Source: Auxenochlorella pyrenoidosa
Taxonomy: Eukaryota; Chlorophyta; Trebouxiophyceae; Chlorellales; Chlorellaceae
DNA length: 10,819 bases
Direction: 5' to 3'
NCBI GenBank assembly: GCA_001430745.1
Contig: KQ482003.1
Location: 1,316,603-1,327,421 of the forward strand
The stretch's first letter is position 1, and every line of letters starts with the position of its first letter. Shown here piece by piece: positions 7,221 to 10,819 of this stretch. The notes beneath the pieces are model-generated. The model did no database searches and had not been told where the DNA came from. It was given only the letters and a program-made list of their open reading frames with translations. The position numbers and the translations under genes were made by a program.

Positions 7221-9405
7221 TCACTTGCCCTCGGGCCGCTGGTTCCGCGGGTTGCGCGGGTCCTTCTGCCACCGCTCAAAGATCATAGACTTGTACTGCA
7301 TGAGCCGCAGGCCCGGCTTCTCCTGCAGGGGCGCAAAGGGGGGGTGGGGGTTGGGGTGGGGCGCCGCAGGCGGCTCACGTGCATGGCAGGTGCGCACGTG
7401 ATGCTGCCGGGCATGGTGCCTTGAACTGTTGCCGCTACTGGTGACGATGGCGGCGGGGGGGTTGTCAGCTGCGATGGTCAATGGTTATACGACCGGGGCG
7501 CAGTGACGGCACCTGTTCAGAGAGAAGCAGAAACAAACTAGGCATGTGCCGCCCACCTGCTTCATGATCTCAAGCTGCTCCGCATAGTAAGCCTCCCACG
7601 CTGCCTTTGCCCGCCTGCAGGCAGGAAGTGTGCAGCAGGGTCATGGGTGAGGAGGCAGGGACTGAGGGCGCATTGCACCCACCATTGCTGCTGCGCCGAA
7701 CAACTGGGAAGCGCCAGCTGCGCTGCGGGCCAGGGCTGGGTGGAAGGGGAGGTGCCGGCCGGCCGCACCCCCAGGGCCAGCAGTGCTGCATTGCAGTCCC
7801 CTTGCGCTGATGCCGACTGTACGCCGCGCCCTGTACCGGCCTCCCGCACCGTCTGCCCTGGTGCACCTTTCCCGCCCGAGCCCGGAACAAAACAAACGTG
7901 CGCATGGCCCTGCTCACTTCTCGGGGTGGCGGTCCGCCGGGCTCTGGCCATCTAGCGTGAGCGCCTCTAGCGCGGCGTCCACGCTGCGCGCCTCCACCAC
8001 GCCCTCCTCCCTGCAGCGAGGCAGCCAGGCAGGGTGGGTCCCTCGCGTGAGGCTCCATGCGTGAGGGCAGGCACGCCAGCGCCGGACGGCAGGCCTGAGC
8101 GCAGCATCCCCCACGGTGCACGCCCAGCCCCGGGCGACGCTCCGTGGGCGCTGACAGAGGGATGGTCAGCACGACGGGCTGCTGGCTCTACAGAGCCGGC
8201 CTCCCGGCGAAGGCAACGAGGGGCCAGCCAAGCGTGAACACTTGCCAGCAGCCTCGCTTCACCCAACGAGCCGCATGCCAGCCCGACGCGCAGCGCCGGC
8301 ACCCACCAGCGCCCGCCCCGCCCACCTGTTGCGGTTGGCCACCAGCAGCGCTGCCGCGTGCTCCTCCTCGCTGACCACGCGCTTGGCCGCCGCCTGCTGC
8401 TGCGCCGCCATCTGCTGCTGCTCGGCGAGCTCACGCTCTCGCTGCGCCGCCAGCTGGGCCGCCGTGACCTGCTCAGGGGGCAACAAGCACCGGCATGGGG
8501 CTGCCACAGTCACCTCGCAAAAGCCATGGGCTGGAGCAGCTGGGCAGCGTGGTTGTGGTGGGCCGCCAGGTGCATGATGTCGGACGGTGCAGCAGGCCCA
8601 GCAGGAAAACACGCCGGCGCCCGCGGCCCACGAGGCGCCGCAACTCTGATGGGGCACCGCGGTGCTAGCGACCCAGCGCTCACGCCGACCAGATCTCGCC
8701 CACAGGCCCGCTTAGCCCTGGAGCCGCCCGGCAGCGGGGCGCGCACCTTTGGTGCCGCCGGCTTGGCCGCCTTCTTCTTGGCGGCAGCCGCCATCGCCGC
8801 CTCCTCCTCCGCCTGCAGCTTCTTCAGCTCTGCCCGCTTGCGCGCCGCCTCCTCCGCCTTGCGCTCCTGCGGCGGCGGCAAAGGGGGGGTGCTCATTCCA
8901 GCCCTGAACTTGTGGGCAGATGCTGGCCTTCCAGCCTGCCTGCCAGACTGCCCACCAGCCTTGCGTGCTGTGTTGAGTGCTGGTTTCCCACTGCCGTGCA
9001 GCACCCTGCTCGTCGGCGGGCCAGCCGCCCGCGCGGGCAGAGGGGCGCGCCCACCTGCTCCTCCCGCTTCGCGTCCTTCTTGCCCTTTGGGTTGTCATGC
9101 TTGGCCCAGTAGTCGTCCTCCTGCAGGGCGGCGAGGGCGGAGTGCAGCTGCTGCCTGAGGCCAGCCCGGCTCGGCAGTGCATGGCCGGGAGGGTTGCAGG
9201 CCGAGGGTGGGCTGTGCGCTAAAATTCTGGCCTCCGCACGAGCGCCTTTGCGCACATTCCCCTAACTGCAACCAACTGGTGCTGCAGCACACGATGGGCT
9301 GCAGCTTGCCTTCTTCTTGTCCGCTGCCGCTGCCGCCGCCTTCTTGGCTGCATCCTTCTTGCCGCGCGCCTCTGCGGCCTTCTCGTTCACTCCAAACTTT
9401 GGCAT
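7221..9405 (-). CDS. CCDC124: CCDC124/Lso2 family ribosome-associated coiled-coil protein
   Basis: Homologue of human CCDC124 and yeast Lso2, which bind idle 80S ribosomes near the GTPase centre and tRNA path and aid recovery from dormancy (family knowledge). Seven exons: 9405-9310, 9120-9055, 8866-8747, 8468-8326, 8010-7918, 7614-7557, 7322-7221; phases all agree, 225 aa (human 223). The N-terminus MPKFGVNEKAAEARGKKDAA is the family's basic start. Next come EDDYWAKHDNPKGKKDAKRE (33-52) and a charged Ala/Glu/Lys coiled coil at about 53-125, including Gln/Ala-rich AEQQQMAAQQQAAAKR. The conserved C-terminal domain runs from about 143: ADRHPEK (167-173), AAWEAYYAEQLEIMKQEKPG (177-196), LRLMQYKSMIFERWQKDPRN (197-216) and the end PRNQRPEGK. 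Intron 1 has a GC donor (AAG|GCAAGC). The start was chosen from family conservation; an in-frame upstream ATG exists at 9570. Confidence 0.94.
7338..7361. repeat. G-run tract in CCDC124 intron 6
   Basis: G runs on the plus strand separated by T or TT, about 15 nt upstream (transcript direction) of the exon 7 acceptor. It is the same arrangement as in KAE1 intron 2 and transporter intron 4. Confidence 0.7.
9121..9309 (-). other. GC-AG intron 1 of CCDC124
   Basis: The donor is AAG|GCAAGC and the acceptor CTGCAG|GAG. It joins the basic N-terminal exon (ending ADKKK) to EDDYWAKHD. The donor is set by keeping the frame and the family-like junction; reading through would continue as ASCSPS..., which is unlike the family. 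Confidence 0.82.
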
Positions 9406-10638
9406 GCTTGCTACCTGACCAGTCCTGTAATGGTCGTGGTCGAGGAGGTGCACCAAATGGGTCGCCAAGGAACAAAAGTGTCGAGGCAGCGGCGGCAGGA
9501 GGAGGGTGGCGGCAACAGCAGGCAGCGCCGGCACATTGAAAGCCCGCCTGGGCCCGCGATCGGCGCTCATTGCATCGCAACCTTACGTCGATAGCCTAAA
9601 GGCTGTGGCAATCACGCCATAAACGGACAGCATGCGAAGGAAGCGAGTAGAAGCCGGCGAAACTCAGTGCCGGGGGCGCACCTCTTCTGCTGAGCTTCAA
9701 GATGTGGGCGGGTGGATATGGATTTGCCGCAGTTCGATGTCCAGGCGAGGTCTCGGTGAATGCGATGGCCTGGCGGACTTCCAGAGCACGAGAGCTGCTT
9801 GAGCAGGGGCTGGCTCTGGTAGCACACTTTATGATCAAGTCAATGGAGGCAGGTTTGCCTTGTGCATGTCTATGCTACCACCGCGCTGGCCATGTCCTGC
9901 TGCTCCGGCCCGGAGCCCAAGGTTGCTCCCTCACCGTCAAAGCACAGGGATCACTTGTTGAGAAGCTTAGTTGCAATTGAGAGTGGCAGAAAGGGAGAGA
10001 TGAGCGAGAGCATGAGGAAGGAAGTTGCCAGCGCAGAAAGCGTGTGCGCGCTGGGGTGGCAGCTAGAGCGGGTGCACAGGTTGGCGCTGTGCATTCAGCA
10101 GGGAATGGTCCGTCAGGGAAGGTTGGGGGAGGGAGGGGAGCCTAATCTCAAAAGATCTTTGCGTTGGGGATGTCTGGATCCTGCTGCAAGAGCAGGCCTG
10201 TCATCTACACAGGGGGTGTGGGAGGGCCCGCCCCAGAAAGCAGGTAGGGCCGGGAGGCCGGGCAGGAAGCGAGCCAGCCGCGACAGCCAGCACCCCTGCC
10301 TGCGCGCTGAGCCCACGGGGGCGCTGCCCCGGCCTGCCTCTGCCTGGTGCTGCCAGCGCTGCTCCCGGTTCGGGGCGCTGCTGGCGACACTTGATGCCGT
10401 CGTTGGCTGTCCTAGAGAATGGCTGCACACGCTGCGCTGCATAAACATACACCCGACGTGCCGTTGCGCCGGGGCGCAGCTGAAGCAGTCGTGCACAACT
10501 CCCGCGGCAGCAGCGGCGCCGCTGCGGAGCGGCCGCGCTGCCGCACATTCCGGCAGCAGGGAGCGGGCGCTGCGGCCGCAGGGGCGGCTGCCTGCCTGCC
10601 CGCGTGCCGCCGCCGCCGCCGTGCCGAGCCAACGGTGC
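9406..10638. other. 1.2-kb non-coding stretch: kinase 3' region and CCDC124 promoter/5' UTR
   Basis: No convincing protein-coding exon on either strand. The part next to 10639 should be the 3' UTR of the casein kinase gene and the part next to 9405 the leader and promoter of CCDC124. I find no TGTAA on the minus strand anywhere here, so the kinase 3' end is not placed. Segments around 9600-9990 are less GC-rich than the rest. Open frames in it, such as plus 9702-9980 and minus 9596-9838, show no recognisable domain or splice context. Confidence 0.55.
9425..9586 (-). other. Possible 5' UTR intron of CCDC124
   Basis: The minus strand shows a strong donor GAC|GTAAGG at 9586 and an acceptor CATTACAG|GAC ending at 9425, just 19 nt upstream of the start codon. 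The 162-nt length fits the other introns. Removing it would eliminate the upstream in-frame ATG at 9570. Based on splice motifs only; an alternative acceptor GGTCAG lies a few bases further on. Confidence 0.4.
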
Positions 10639-10819
10639 TCACTGCAGGCCCAGCTTGCGCAGCGCGGCCTCGGCGTCCCGCGTGTCCTCGCCCACGCGCG
10701 CCGGCTGCGCGCCAGCGTACCCGCCGTCGGCGGGGCGCGAGCTGCTGGGCCGGCTGTTCTGCTGCTGCGCGTACTTGAGGATGGTCCAGTCAAACACGTA
10801 GTCCCACGTGAAGCCTGGC
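10639..10819 (-). CDS. Casein kinase 1-type protein kinase, C-terminal fragment (5' part off window)
   Basis: Only the C-terminus of this Ser/Thr kinase is present. The frame reads GFTWDYVFDWTILKY near the edge; DYVFDWTILKY is the hallmark of the end of the CK1 kinase domain (family usually has E/G-F/Y-x-x-DYVFDWT). A Gln/Ser/Pro-rich tail of about 43 residues follows, ending DTRDAEAALRKLGLQ with TGA at 10641-10639. CK1 tails are variable and often regulatory or targeting. A possible acceptor CCAG at 10816-10815 suggests the exon starts at the very edge. The last codon overlaps a donor-like CA|GTGAGC, so the true C-terminus could be formed by further splicing, but the continuations I tested look random. 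Isoform cannot be assigned. Confidence 0.85.
   Translation of the reverse strand, partial: PGFTWDYVFDWTILKYAQQQNSRPSSSRPADGGYAGAQPARVGEDTRDAEAALRKLGLQ

Noticed and set aside
8259..8657. Gln/Ala-rich frame around 8326-8468 as a separate low-complexity protein.
   Set aside because: It is exon 4 of CCDC124 plus flanking intron sequence; the phases join exactly with exons 3 and 5.
9702..9980. Plus-strand 92-codon frame in the 1.2-kb gap as a gene.
   Set aside because: No recognisable domain, no start or splice context, and no homology I can name. Frames of this length are common by chance in GC-rich DNA.
1..10819. A defence island, biosynthetic cluster, mobile element or other novel system.
   Set aside because: All supported genes are conserved eukaryotic housekeeping genes with introns. 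There are no terminal repeats, transposase or integrase motifs, or spaced direct repeats.

Overview
The window looks like nuclear DNA of a green alga, most likely a trebouxiophyte (Chlorella-like). Base composition is very GC-rich. Conserved eukaryotic proteins are broken into short exons by many introns of 84-344 nt. TGTAA, the usual green-algal polyadenylation signal, lies 65-100 nt after three of the stop codons. The class assignment is inference; a chlorophyte is well supported. The useful protein information emerges only after splicing by hand. Every exon boundary below was checked for donor, acceptor and reading phase.

All five recognised genes lie on the minus strand, head to tail, so transcription runs from high to low coordinates. 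From the right: (1) 10639-10819, the C-terminal end of a casein kinase 1-type protein kinase, cut by the window edge. (2) 7221-9405, a seven-exon gene for the CCDC124/Lso2 ribosome-associated coiled-coil protein, 225 aa. (3) 3665-6915, a ten-exon gene for Kae1/OSGEP, the catalytic subunit of the KEOPS tRNA t6A-modification complex, 343 aa and complete. (4) 2544-3416, a three-exon gene for a mitochondrial SDHAF4-type succinate dehydrogenase assembly factor, 152 aa; its diagnostic C-terminus is split over two small exons. (5) 1-2210, a nucleotide-sugar transporter of the GONST1/VRG4 (GDP-mannose) type, seven exons visible, C-terminus beyond the left edge.

The genes are closely spaced: 180 nt from the KAE1 poly(A) signal to the SDHAF4 start codon, and about 230 nt from the SDHAF4 signal to the transporter start. 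The exception is a 1.2-kb stretch at 9406-10638 with no convincing coding exon. Their products act in different places (cytosolic translation and tRNA modification, mitochondrion, Golgi, signalling), so there is no sign of a functional cluster.

I found no mobile element, CRISPR array, virus-derived gene, rRNA or tRNA, and no evidence of a novel biological system. The notable points are three GC-AG introns among 23 coding introns, a 24-nt terminal exon and a 39-nt internal exon in KAE1, the easily missed SDHAF4 gene, an in-frame upstream extension of CCDC124, and an unresolved 3' end of the kinase gene.
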